From an uncultured Lachnospiraceae bacterium (GTDB lineage Bacteria > Bacillota > Clostridia > Lachnospirales > Lachnospiraceae): a stretch of 7,977 nt of DNA. Positions 1 through 7,356 of the stretch are shown here, one piece after another; positions within the stretch are counted from its first letter, which is position 1; the number at the start of each line of letters is the position of its first letter. Location: the NCBI GenBank assembly GCA_947382415.1, contig CANCYO010000098.1, positions 1 to 7,977 on the forward strand, given 5' to 3'. A program made the position numbers and the translations under genes. A model generated the notes under the pieces. That model was not told where the DNA came from and ran no database searches. It saw only the letters and a list, made by a program, of their open reading frames with translations.

Positions 1-26
1 CTCTCCGGGGAACCTGAATATTTATA

Positions 27-55
27 TAGAAAATCAAATGCTCTTATGGTAATAT
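27..55 (+). promoter_or_regulatory. Putative sigma-70-type promoter upstream of the UvrD-like helicase
   Basis: A TAGAAA hexamer (27-32, 4/6 to TTGACA) lies 17 bases before TAATAT (50-55), which is preceded by TGG and so makes an extended -10 element. Transcription would start near 62. That leaves a leader of about 28 bases before the ATG at 90, but only about 7 before the alternative TTG at 69. The match was judged by eye in AT-rich DNA, so it is only suggestive. It would be the main promoter of the helicase operon. Confidence 0.35.
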
Positions 56-78
56 GTAGAAGTAAGAATTGACTGCAA

Positions 79-92
79 AAGGGAAGAGCATG
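79..92 (+). promoter_or_regulatory. Ribosome binding site that decides the helicase start
   Basis: AAGG at 79-82, within AAAAGGGAAG, sits 7 bases before the ATG at 90. The in-frame TTG at 69 has only a weak purine stretch upstream. This favours ATG 90, giving a protein 7 residues shorter than the longest reading. Confidence 0.5.
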
Positions 93-3000
93 GGATTACT
101 GGAATACATTTTTAAGAAAAACAAAGTCGGACCCAAACAGGAGAAGCCGGTTTCCGGCAGATGTGTGGAGCTGGCCGCATGGGAAAACTATATAGATAAA
201 CTTCAGAAAAGCGATCACTATGTGTCCAGAAAAGAGTACGCGGCGGAAGCGGAAAAATATGCTGACGCGATGCAGTTTTTTCGCTCCATGGATGAGAATG
301 ACATGCTGGAGTTTTACTGCGGTAAAAACGGTTTTGATGCTGACAGGGCCAGAAGCGCTTATCAGTCATATCAGAGCAGGGATGTTCTGGTGGAAAAGGC
401 GAATGATGCTTACATAAGCAGAAAGCTTGTGGAAGAAAAGGACTATCTGGACGAGATTCTGAGAGCGGTGGATCCGGCTATCAGTCTGGACGATGATCAG
501 AGAAAAGTCGTGCTTTCGGATGAGGATTACAGCCTGGTCATCGCCGGTGCGGGGGCGGGCAAGACCACAACGGTGGCTGCCAAGGTAAAGTACCTTGTGG
601 AAAAGCAGGGTGTTGACCCCTTGCAGATACTCATTATCTCCTTTACCAATAAAGCGGTAAACGAGCTGCGGGCAAGGATCAACAAGGATCTGAATCTTCC
701 GTGTCCCATCGCCACATTTCATTCAACGGGAAATGCGATTCTCCACAAAAATGATCCTGAAAAACTGAATATTGTTGACGGCAGCAAATTGTATTACTGT
801 GTTCAGGGCTATTTTAAGGATAAGGTACTCAGAGACCCCAGTGTGGTGAACAGTCTTATCCTGTTTTTTGCGTCCTATTTTGACGCGCCCTATGAGGGAG
901 ACGATATCAATAACTTTTTCAATCATATGGCGAATGCCAATTACGCTACGATGCGAAGCGAGCTGGATGATTTTAAAGCAGAGGTCATCGACCGCAGCAG
1001 CAGGAAGAAGGTCACGATCCAAAACGAGATCGTGAGATCCATTCAGGAGGTGGAAATTGCCAATTTTCTCTATCTGAACAATATAGAGTATGTCTATGAA
1101 CCGGTATATCCCTATCATATTCTGATGTCCCGCAAACCATATACGCCTGATTTTATGATTACGCAGGGAGAGCATACCGCCTATATAGAGCATTTTGGGA
1201 TCACGGAGGACGGAAAGAATTTCCTGTATGATGCAGGGACGCTGGCTGCTTATAAAAAGGCGATCAATGATAAGATAACTCTGCACAGAGAGCATGGCAC
1301 GGAGCTGATCTATACCTTTTCGGCCTTTCGCGATGGCAGGAGCATCTCAGAGCATTTGGAGGAGAGTTTGTTAAAACATGGCTTTGAGCTGCGGAGACGT
1401 TCCAACGAAGAGATCGTCAAAAAACTGATCTCTTCCGAGGAAAACAAGTATATCAACAGGCTGGTAATTTTGGTGATCAACTTTATCAGGAATTTCAAAG
1501 TCAATGGTTATGATGAAAGAGATTTTGACAGACTTTCCAGAAAAACCTCCAATGTGAGGACAAAGCTGTTTCTGGATATCTGCCATGCCTGCTTTCTGGA
1601 GTACAAAAAATTTCTCGTAGAAGCTCATGCCGTGGATTTTGAGGATATGATCAACGAATCCGCCAGAGTTTTAAATGAAGTGCATGAGATGAAGCAGAAG
1701 CTGGACTTCCGGTATCTGATCGTAGACGAGTATCAGGATATTTCCAGACAGCGCTTTGATCTGGTGAAATCATTTTCGGAGGTGACTGATGCCAAGATCG
1801 TGGCAGTGGGCGACGACTGGCAGTCCATCTATGCTTTCAGCGGCTCTGATATCACGCTGTTTACCAGGTTTGCGGAGAAAATGGGTTATGCGAAGCTTTT
1901 GAAGATCGTGCGTACCTACAGAAATTCTCAGGAAGTCATTGACATTGCAGGGAATTTTATTCAGAAGAATACAACCCAGATCCAGAAGTCTTTGATCTCG
2001 CCCAAACATATCGAGGAGCCTGTTATCATTTATACCTATGACAGCACCGCCAAGGCTCCAAATGCAGACAGGAGGAGCGGTGCAAATTATGCGATAGCCT
2101 ATGCGGTGCAGACTGCCATAGAGCAGATTATGGCATATGACAGAGCGGAGGGCAGAGACACCGCCGAATCCCGGATTTTGCTGCTTGGAAGATTTAATTT
2201 TGACGGCGACAGGCTGACGAGGACGGGATTGTTTGAATACAGAAACCGTGGGGCAAAAGTAAAATCGGTCAAATACCCGAAGCTGGATATTACCTTTATG
2301 ACCGCACATGCCTCCAAGGGCCTGGGCTATGACAATGTGATCGTCATCAATGGCAGGAACGAGACTTATGGCTTCCCCTCGAAGATAGAAGATGATCCGG
2401 TGCTGTCTCTGGTGGTGAGAGAAGACACCTCCATTCAATATGCGGAGGAGCGGAGGCTTTTCTATGTAGCCATGACGCGGACCAGGAATCGTGTATATTT
2501 TATCGCTCCGGAGCAGAACCCCTCTGAGTTTTTGCTGGAGATCAAAAGAGAATACAAGAATGTTTATCTGCATGGACAATGGTCGGAGGAGGAACCGGTC
2601 CAGATGGGAAAAAAGAAATGTCCGATCTGCGGTTTTCCCATGCAGCTTAAATATAAGCCCTCCTATGGACTGCGCCTTTATCTGTGTACGAATGAGCCGG
2701 AAATCTGCAGTTTCATGACCAATAATATGGCTGGGAAAAAGCTGGCCATTATGAAGTGTCCCGATTGTCAGGATGGGTATCTTGTGATCAAGACGTCCCA
2801 AAGAGGGGGAGAGCGTTTCCTTGGCTGTACGAATTACAGGGAGAACAACAGGGGCTGTAACCATACAATGTCAAAGCGCGATTATTATCTGATGATGGGG
2901 TATGAGTTGGCGGAGCCGGAAGAACCGATTCAGAAACAGACAGATAACAGGGTGCAGACAGACAATCGGGTACAGACAGATACCCGAATACAGACAGTCA

Positions 3001-3482
3001 GGCAGGCACAGAAAAATCCCCTGACAGATAATTGGGAGCAGCAGATCTTTGACGGCAATGCCTCTGTAGAGACGGATGCGGAACGGTTCCCGGAATACAA
3101 AGGACATAACAGTTTTGAGATCGCGGAGACCATCCTGTGCGCATTGCTGCATATCAGTGAAAAGTATTATTTTGGGGTATCGGTTCTGGCCGGAGTGCTC
3201 CGCGGTATTCGTCAAGACAGTATAGTGAAACATAAATTATACGAAGTGCCGGAATACAATTCTCTGGCAGATATGACGCGGGAAGACGTCACCGCCGCGA
3301 TATACTGGCTGATAGATAAGCATTATATCATCAAAACGAAAGGGAAATATCCCGTTCTGCACATAACAAACGAGGGGCTTCACTATAAAGAACATATGAC
3401 GCCGCGGAAGCTAAGAGGCCTTGTGGCCGCGCTGAATGCGGATGAGGGCGCAAAACGGCTGTCGGAGGAAGATATTCTGTGA
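90..3482 (+). CDS. UvrD/helicase IV-like SF1 helicase with nuclease-like insertion, zinc ribbons and RQC-like C-terminus
   Basis: Predicted 3'-5' ATP-dependent DNA helicase acting in DNA repair or processing in the cytoplasm. With the ATG at 90 it has 1130 residues, well above the 680-750 usual for helicase IV or UvrD. Seen in order: a charged helical N-terminus (1-130); Walker A GAGAGKT (153-159); motif Ia (182-197); an insertion at about 305-415 with E322, PDF (D354) and IEHFG (E367), resembling a Vsr/DUF559-type endonuclease fold; motif II DEYQD (546-550); motif III GDDWQSIYAF (574-583); motif IV with Y610/R611; motif V TAHASKG; motif VI with YVAMTRTR (792-799). Two C4 zinc ribbons follow (C844, C847, C866, C873; C890, C893, C913, C923), then a QTDNRV-repeat linker (950-969) and a winged-helix segment (about 1010-1096) similar to RecQ RQC. 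The start could instead be TTG 69. The helicase assignment is firm. Nuclease activity is inferred, because the usual ExK lysine is replaced. Confidence 0.93.
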   Translation: MGLLEYIFKKNKVGPKQEKPVSGRCVELAAWENYIDKLQKSDHYVSRKEYAAEAEKYADAMQFFRSMDENDMLEFYCGKNGFDADRARSAYQSYQSRDVLVEKANDAYISRKLVEEKDYLDEILRAVDPAISLDDDQRKVVLSDEDYSLVIAGAGAGKTTTVAAKVKYLVEKQGVDPLQILIISFTNKAVNELRARINKDLNLPCPIATFHSTGNAILHKNDPEKLNIVDGSKLYYCVQGYFKDKVLRDPSVVNSLILFFASYFDAPYEGDDINNFFNHMANANYATMRSELDDFKAEVIDRSSRKKVTIQNEIVRSIQEVEIANFLYLNNIEYVYEPVYPYHILMSRKPYTPDFMITQGEHTAYIEHFGITEDGKNFLYDAGTLAAYKKAINDKITLHREHGTELIYTFSAFRDGRSISEHLEESLLKHGFELRRRSNEEIVKKLISSEENKYINRLVILVINFIRNFKVNGYDERDFDRLSRKTSNVRTKLFLDICHACFLEYKKFLVEAHAVDFEDMINESARVLNEVHEMKQKLDFRYLIVDEYQDISRQRFDLVKSFSEVTDAKIVAVGDDWQSIYAFSGSDITLFTRFAEKMGYAKLLKIVRTYRNSQEVIDIAGNFIQKNTTQIQKSLISPKHIEEPVIIYTYDSTAKAPNADRRSGANYAIAYAVQTAIEQIMAYDRAEGRDTAESRILLLGRFNFDGDRLTRTGLFEYRNRGAKVKSVKYPKLDITFMTAHASKGLGYDNVIVINGRNETYGFPSKIEDDPVLSLVVREDTSIQYAEERRLFYVAMTRTRNRVYFIAPEQNPSEFLLEIKREYKNVYLHGQWSEEEPVQMGKKKCPICGFPMQLKYKPSYGLRLYLCTNEPEICSFMTNNMAGKKLAIMKCPDCQDGYLVIKTSQRGGERFLGCTNYRENNRGCNHTMSKRDYYLMMGYELAEPEEPIQKQTDNRVQTDNRVQTDTRIQTVRQAQKNPLTDNWEQQIFDGNASVETDAERFPEYKGHNSFEIAETILCALLHISEKYYFGVSVLAGVLRGIRQDSIVKHKLYEVPEYNSLADMTREDVTAAIYWLIDKHYIIKTKGKYPVLHITNEGLHYKEHMTPRKLRGLVAALNADEGAKRLSEEDIL
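2937..3008 (+). repeat. Degenerate 18-bp tandem repeat in the helicase linker
   Basis: Four 18-base units, each starting with cagacag, encode QTDNRV, QTDNRV, QTDTRI and a decayed QTVRQA. The unit is a multiple of three, so changes in copy number keep the reading frame and only alter the length of the linker between the zinc ribbons and the RQC-like domain. The units have diverged in sequence, so this is not a fresh expansion. Confidence 0.75.
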
Positions 3483-3518
3483 GATACCGGTACCGGAGCA
3501 GTTACGCAGTCGGGAGAG

Positions 3519-3531
3519 AAAGGCGAGTATG
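3519..3531 (+). promoter_or_regulatory. Ribosome binding site that decides the recQ start
   Basis: AAAGG (3519-3523) lies 5 bases before the ATG at 3529. The longer reading from ATG 3436 would overlap the upstream helicase by 47 bases and add 31 residues unlike any RecQ N-terminus. From 3529 the protein begins MSAAEILKTYFGYDSFRKGQ, which matches where RecQ proteins normally start. Confidence 0.7.
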
Positions 3532-5979
3532 AGCGCTGCAGAGATTTTAAAAACATACTTTGGATATGACTCCTTCCGAAAAGGGCAGGAGGATATCATT
3601 GAGTCTATTTTATCGGGAAATGACGCGCTGGCGATTATGCCTACGGGCGCCGGCAAATCCATCTGTTATCAGGTACCGGCGCTGTTGCTTTCGGGTGTCA
3701 CGGTGGTGATCTCGCCGTTGATCTCGCTGATGCAGGATCAGGTGAAGTCTCTGAATGCGGCAGGAATCCACGCAGCATATATCAATTCCTCGCTGTCGGA
3801 GAACCAGATAGCAAAAGCCTTAAGTCTGGCAGCCCGGGGAACCTATAAAATTATTTATGTAGCGCCCGAGCGACTGGAAAGCCCGGGATTTATGCAGTTT
3901 GCATCACAGGGTAACATTTCCATGGTGACGGTGGACGAGGCCCATTGTATCTCTCAGTGGGGGCAGGATTTCAGACCCAGTTATCTGAAGATCGTTGATT
4001 TTATAGAAAATCTTCCGGTGAGACCTATTGTCAGCGCCTTTACGGCGACGGCCACGGAAGAAGTAAAAACGGACATAGAATGCATCCTGAAGTTAAAGAC
4101 TCCCAAAGTGATCGTCACGGGATTTGACAGGGAAAATCTGTATTACAGTGTGGAGAATGTCTCAGGAAAGCATAAGGATGATTTTGTGACGGACTATATT
4201 GACAAACATCCCAATGAAAGCGGGATCATCTACTGCGCCACCAGAAAAAATGTGGATGCCCTGTACGAAAGGCTGTCTTCGCGGGGCGTTCCGGTGACCG
4301 CCTACCATGCGGGGATGGACAATGGCGCGAGAAAGAACAATCAGGAGGATTTTATCTACGACAGACTGCCTGTCATAGTGGCGACCAACGCCTTTGGCAT
4401 GGGAATCGACAAATCCAATGTGCGGTTTGTCATTCACTACAATATGCCCCAGAGTATGGAAAATTATTATCAGGAGGCCGGGCGCGCGGGGCGCGACGGA
4501 GAGAATGCCCGCTGCATTCTGCTGTTTTCGGCTCAGGATGTGATGATCAACAAATTCCTGCTGGATAAAAAGGAATTTGGGGGCATGGATATCACAGACA
4601 TCGAGCTGGTCAGACAGCGGGACGCCCACAGGCTCCATGTCATGGAGGGGTATTGCAGGACCACAGGTTGTCTTAGAAATTATATTTTGGAGTATTTCGG
4701 AGAGAAGACCGGCGCTCCCTGTGATAACTGCGGGAATTGTCACCGTGAATACAGGGAAGTGGACATGACCGACGATGCAAAACAGGTTCTCAATTGTATT
4801 GCGGAGACCAGAGGAAGATATGGGCAGGCTGTGGTGATCGGGACGCTGATGGGTGCAAACCGTGCCAGACTGAAAGAGATAGGAGCCACCGCCTACAGAT
4901 CCTATGGGGCTCTGGCCCACAGAAGCGAGGCGGAGCTCCGCAGGTTGATCACCCATATGACTGAAGCGGGATATATCGTTCAGACAGATGGGGAGTACAG
5001 CGTTCTCCGCATGGGAGAGGTGCGCGCCTTAAAGGAGGAAAATGCCCGTGTTACGGTCAGGACATTTGAGGAGCGCAGGGAGCCGGCAGACGGCAGAAAA
5101 GGGAGGGCAAAAAGTACGGATTCCCTCACGGCAGCAGGCTTCGATCTGTTTGAGAAGCTTCGGCAGTTACGGCTTGCCATCGCAAGGGAGGAGGCGCTGC
5201 CGCCCTATATCATTTTCAGTGACAAAACTTTGATCGATATGTGCGCCAAAGCGCCTGAAAACCAAGAAGAAATGCTTGCCGTGTCCGGCGTCGGCGCAAA
5301 TAAGTTTGACAGATACGGACAGAGATTCATCGACGAGATCGGGGCGTTTAAAGCGGATAATCCCCATGCAGTCCTTAGTATCAATGCAGAGGACGATGCG
5401 CGTGAGCCTGAAGAAAAGCAGAGCAGGCGGAGAGCCCGGAAGAAAAAAAGCTCTTTTTATCTCAGGAAAGAAGATGCGGAAAAGTTTACTTATGCAGAGT
5501 ATTACAGTATAAACGAAATAAGGGATTTGTTAAACGAAATTTGCAGCGTTGAGCGTGTGAAAAAGGCCACTTCCACTGCTATATGGACGTATCTTATGTT
5601 GGAAGGGCTGACAGTTGAGGAGAAGCAGGCAGACAGATTTGTGAGAGCAGGCACGGAGCAAGGCCTGAAAATGGGTATTCAGTCCGTAACAAAGATTAGC
5701 CAGAATGGGTTTGAGTACCAAGTTCTGTTGTACCCGGAGAGTATTCAGAGACAGATCGTGGAATATTTTGCCGGTATGGGCGAGGAGGGATATTCGGATG
5801 ATGAGGTACCGACTCAAGCTGCCCAGAGCAACATAGGACAGGCATGGACCGCCGACGAGGATCAGAGATTGGAGGAAGAATTTGAGGCGGGCATGAAAAT
5901 ATCGGAAATTGCGAGGTTACATGGACGGACAAGCGGTGGGATCAGGGCCAGATTGAAGAGACACGGGTTGATAGATTAG
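3529..5979 (+). CDS. recQ: ATP-dependent DNA helicase RecQ with extended C-terminus and HTH motif
   Basis: RecQ-family SF2 3'-5' DNA helicase, which unwinds forks, flaps and recombination intermediates. It has 816 residues, against about 610 in E. coli RecQ. Seen in order: motif 0 FRKGQ (16-20); Walker A PTGAGKS (38-44, K43); motif Ia (60-72); DEAHC (136-140) followed by the aromatic-rich loop SQWGQDFRPSY; motif III FTATAT; motif V ATNAFGMGID; motif VI YYQEAGRAGRDG (313-324). The zinc site is C381, C398, C401 and C404. An RQC winged helix spans about 412-498 and an HRDC domain about 538-606, with the usual HRDC GVG turn at 587-589. Residues 640-750 form an extra module carrying a G(L)KMGI then GFEYQVLLY then Q pattern, seen elsewhere in Firmicute RecQ tails. 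Residues 772-816 form a Myb/HTH-like motif (W773, ED, IARLHGRTSGGIRARLK). It follows the UvrD-like gene by 46 bases and is probably co-transcribed. All helicase residues appear intact. Confidence 0.96.
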   Translation: MSAAEILKTYFGYDSFRKGQEDIIESILSGNDALAIMPTGAGKSICYQVPALLLSGVTVVISPLISLMQDQVKSLNAAGIHAAYINSSLSENQIAKALSLAARGTYKIIYVAPERLESPGFMQFASQGNISMVTVDEAHCISQWGQDFRPSYLKIVDFIENLPVRPIVSAFTATATEEVKTDIECILKLKTPKVIVTGFDRENLYYSVENVSGKHKDDFVTDYIDKHPNESGIIYCATRKNVDALYERLSSRGVPVTAYHAGMDNGARKNNQEDFIYDRLPVIVATNAFGMGIDKSNVRFVIHYNMPQSMENYYQEAGRAGRDGENARCILLFSAQDVMINKFLLDKKEFGGMDITDIELVRQRDAHRLHVMEGYCRTTGCLRNYILEYFGEKTGAPCDNCGNCHREYREVDMTDDAKQVLNCIAETRGRYGQAVVIGTLMGANRARLKEIGATAYRSYGALAHRSEAELRRLITHMTEAGYIVQTDGEYSVLRMGEVRALKEENARVTVRTFEERREPADGRKGRAKSTDSLTAAGFDLFEKLRQLRLAIAREEALPPYIIFSDKTLIDMCAKAPENQEEMLAVSGVGANKFDRYGQRFIDEIGAFKADNPHAVLSINAEDDAREPEEKQSRRRARKKKSSFYLRKEDAEKFTYAEYYSINEIRDLLNEICSVERVKKATSTAIWTYLMLEGLTVEEKQADRFVRAGTEQGLKMGIQSVTKISQNGFEYQVLLYPESIQRQIVEYFAGMGEEGYSDDEVPTQAAQSNIGQAWTADEDQRLEEEFEAGMKISEIARLHGRTSGGIRARLKRHGLID

Positions 5980-5996
5980 TGTTTAACATCTGCTGA

Positions 5997-6026
5997 ATTA
6001 CAGGAAGATTGATAAATAAATATAAA
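5997..6026 (+). promoter_or_regulatory. Possible weak internal promoter before the ABC-Schlafen gene
   Basis: ATTACA (5997-6002, 4/6) and TATAAA (6021-6026, 5/6) are separated by 18 bases in the AT-rich gap after recQ. A start near 6033 would leave a leader of about 15 bases. In DNA this AT-rich the match may be chance. It would allow the third gene to be expressed separately from the helicases. Confidence 0.22.
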
Positions 6027-6036
6027 AATAAACGGC

Positions 6037-6050
6037 AGGAAAATACAATG
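6037..6050 (+). promoter_or_regulatory. Ribosome binding site that decides the ABC-Schlafen start
   Basis: AGGA (6037-6040) lies 7 bases before the ATG at 6048. The longer TTG reading at 6009 has AGGA only 3 bases upstream and adds 13 lysine- and asparagine-rich residues ahead of the first beta strand (MVFENLTVTRLGIF), which is where such ATPases usually begin. Confidence 0.55.
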
Positions 6051-7346
6051 GTTTTTGAAAATTTAACGGTGACCCGCTTGGGTATTTTTCAGGAAATAGA
6101 AGTAGTATTCAGTAAAGATAAAATCAATATCGTACAGGGGGAAAATGGATGCGGGAAAACGACAATTCTTGCAATCTTATATTCTATGCTACAGGATCAT
6201 GAGATCATGCACTATCAGTGCGAAGAATCCGAAGCGGTTATAAATCTGAAGATTGTAGACAAAAAGGATGAGATTTGGATAAGAAAGCGTTATAGAAGTA
6301 AGGATTATGAGATAATCGTTAAAAGCTTTCGTGAAATGAAAAGGCTGATGTCAATAGATAGAAGCATGATATACTTGCTTGGTGGCAGTTCTATTCATCA
6401 CAGGCCAAAATTAAATAGTGAAATGATAAATAATGCAAATAGACTGTTGGAAGCAGTGGGTATGGAGAATAAATGTAAAGTAGATTTATCAGAGACTAAA
6501 TCTTATAATTTAATGTCAGGAGGTGTGCAGGCATATTATTGGATTTTAAATATTTTATATAATATGCCTCCGGACAGTGTTCTGCTGATGGATGATCCAT
6601 TTGTAATGCTGGACGATTATACTGCAGCTTATCTTCTAACTGTAATGGGAAAGATGAAAAGTATACAATTCATTTTAACCGGAAGTCTGAGGATGGATGT
6701 GCCTGAAAACTGTAATCAGATTATCTTAAAAGTACAACGAGATAATATGGGCGGCTGCGGAAGAGTTCAATTTGATTATTTCCGATTGTTCGACGATTAT
6801 ATAAAAATGCTGGCTGATGATAAAAAGGTTGAGGGAAAGATATCGGAGGAACCTCCGATTATTAAATATGAACTGGGAAAGGAAATAGAAGAAGTAGAAA
6901 AGAGAAATGTTGAATTTAAAGAAATAAAAGGGAATAATCCCTGTAATACAATTGTTGATACTGCGGAAATTTATATTAATGCGTTTTTAAATAGCAAGGC
7001 AGTGGAACTGGGAATCATAAAATGGGGAATATCTGATGAAGGTATTGTGAAAGGGGTGAAATTGTCTAAAAGAGACAGGGATATCATTAATAAAAAAATT
7101 TCTGAAAGAATAAGCCAGATGAGGCCTTATGTAAGTACTGAAAGTATTCATATTTCTTATGAAAAGGTGGTTAATAATAACGAGATTGTACATAATTTAT
7201 ATGTGGTAGAAATATTGGTTGAACCGATTCGTTCAGAAATGCTTTTTGTTACTGCCAAAAATGAAATATATATCAAAACAGACGGCGGCAAAAGAAAACT
7301 TGATGCAATTGGTATACAGGAAGAACTGAAAAGACGGAAGGGATGA
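6048..7346 (+). CDS. ABC-type ATPase fused to a Schlafen AlbA_2-like domain
   Basis: Two-domain protein of 432 residues with no signal peptide or membrane segment. The N-terminal part (1-250) is a compact SMC/Rad50/AAA-15-like ABC ATPase: Walker A GENGCGKTT (31-39, K37), signature LMSGGVQ (155-161), Walker B SVLLMDD (177-183), D-loop LDD (188-190). There is no long coiled coil; only about 115 residues separate Walker A from the signature. The usual catalytic Glu after Walker B is Asp (D183), and the switch His position reads TGS (211-213). The C-terminal part (about 275-430) resembles the Schlafen AlbA_2 domain: E284 and E289 in an ExxxxEFK pattern, NAFLN (311-315), and GISDEGIVKG (327-336) with D330. 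Mammalian SLFN proteins use two such Glu and an Asp to cut tRNA/rRNA; bacterial members are often annotated only as putative DNA-binding. It starts 68 bases after recQ and is clearly more AT-rich than both helicase genes, suggesting separate acquisition. Function is unproven. A TTG start at 6009 is less likely. Confidence 0.85.
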   Translation: MVFENLTVTRLGIFQEIEVVFSKDKINIVQGENGCGKTTILAILYSMLQDHEIMHYQCEESEAVINLKIVDKKDEIWIRKRYRSKDYEIIVKSFREMKRLMSIDRSMIYLLGGSSIHHRPKLNSEMINNANRLLEAVGMENKCKVDLSETKSYNLMSGGVQAYYWILNILYNMPPDSVLLMDDPFVMLDDYTAAYLLTVMGKMKSIQFILTGSLRMDVPENCNQIILKVQRDNMGGCGRVQFDYFRLFDDYIKMLADDKKVEGKISEEPPIIKYELGKEIEEVEKRNVEFKEIKGNNPCNTIVDTAEIYINAFLNSKAVELGIIKWGISDEGIVKGVKLSKRDRDIINKKISERISQMRPYVSTESIHISYEKVVNNNEIVHNLYVVEILVEPIRSEMLFVTAKNEIYIKTDGGKRKLDAIGIQEELKRRKG

Positions 7347-7356
7347 AAAATACGGG

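Noticed and set aside
1770..2864. 364-codon reading frame on the - strand
   Set aside because: It lies wholly inside the helicase gene, opposite its conserved motifs III-VI. Its translation has no recognisable domain, and it is explained by the codon pattern of the + strand gene.
3487..3496. Perfect 10-bp palindrome CCGGTACCGG between the two helicase genes
   Set aside because: It has no loop and no T-run, so it is not a terminator. A single short palindrome is too little to call an operator, and it could arise by chance from the TACCGG direct repeat.
3436..3528. Longer recQ start at ATG 3436
   Set aside because: It would overlap the upstream gene by 47 bases, add 31 residues foreign to RecQ, and ignore the well-placed AAAGG before ATG 3529.
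4162..4956. 264-codon reading frame on the - strand
   Set aside because: It is antisense to RecQ motifs IV-VI, the zinc site and RQC. No family is recognised and no ribosome site was seen, so it is a shadow frame.
5980..6047. Possible terminator after recQ
   Set aside because: No GC-rich stem followed by a T-run was found. The stretch is merely AT-rich.
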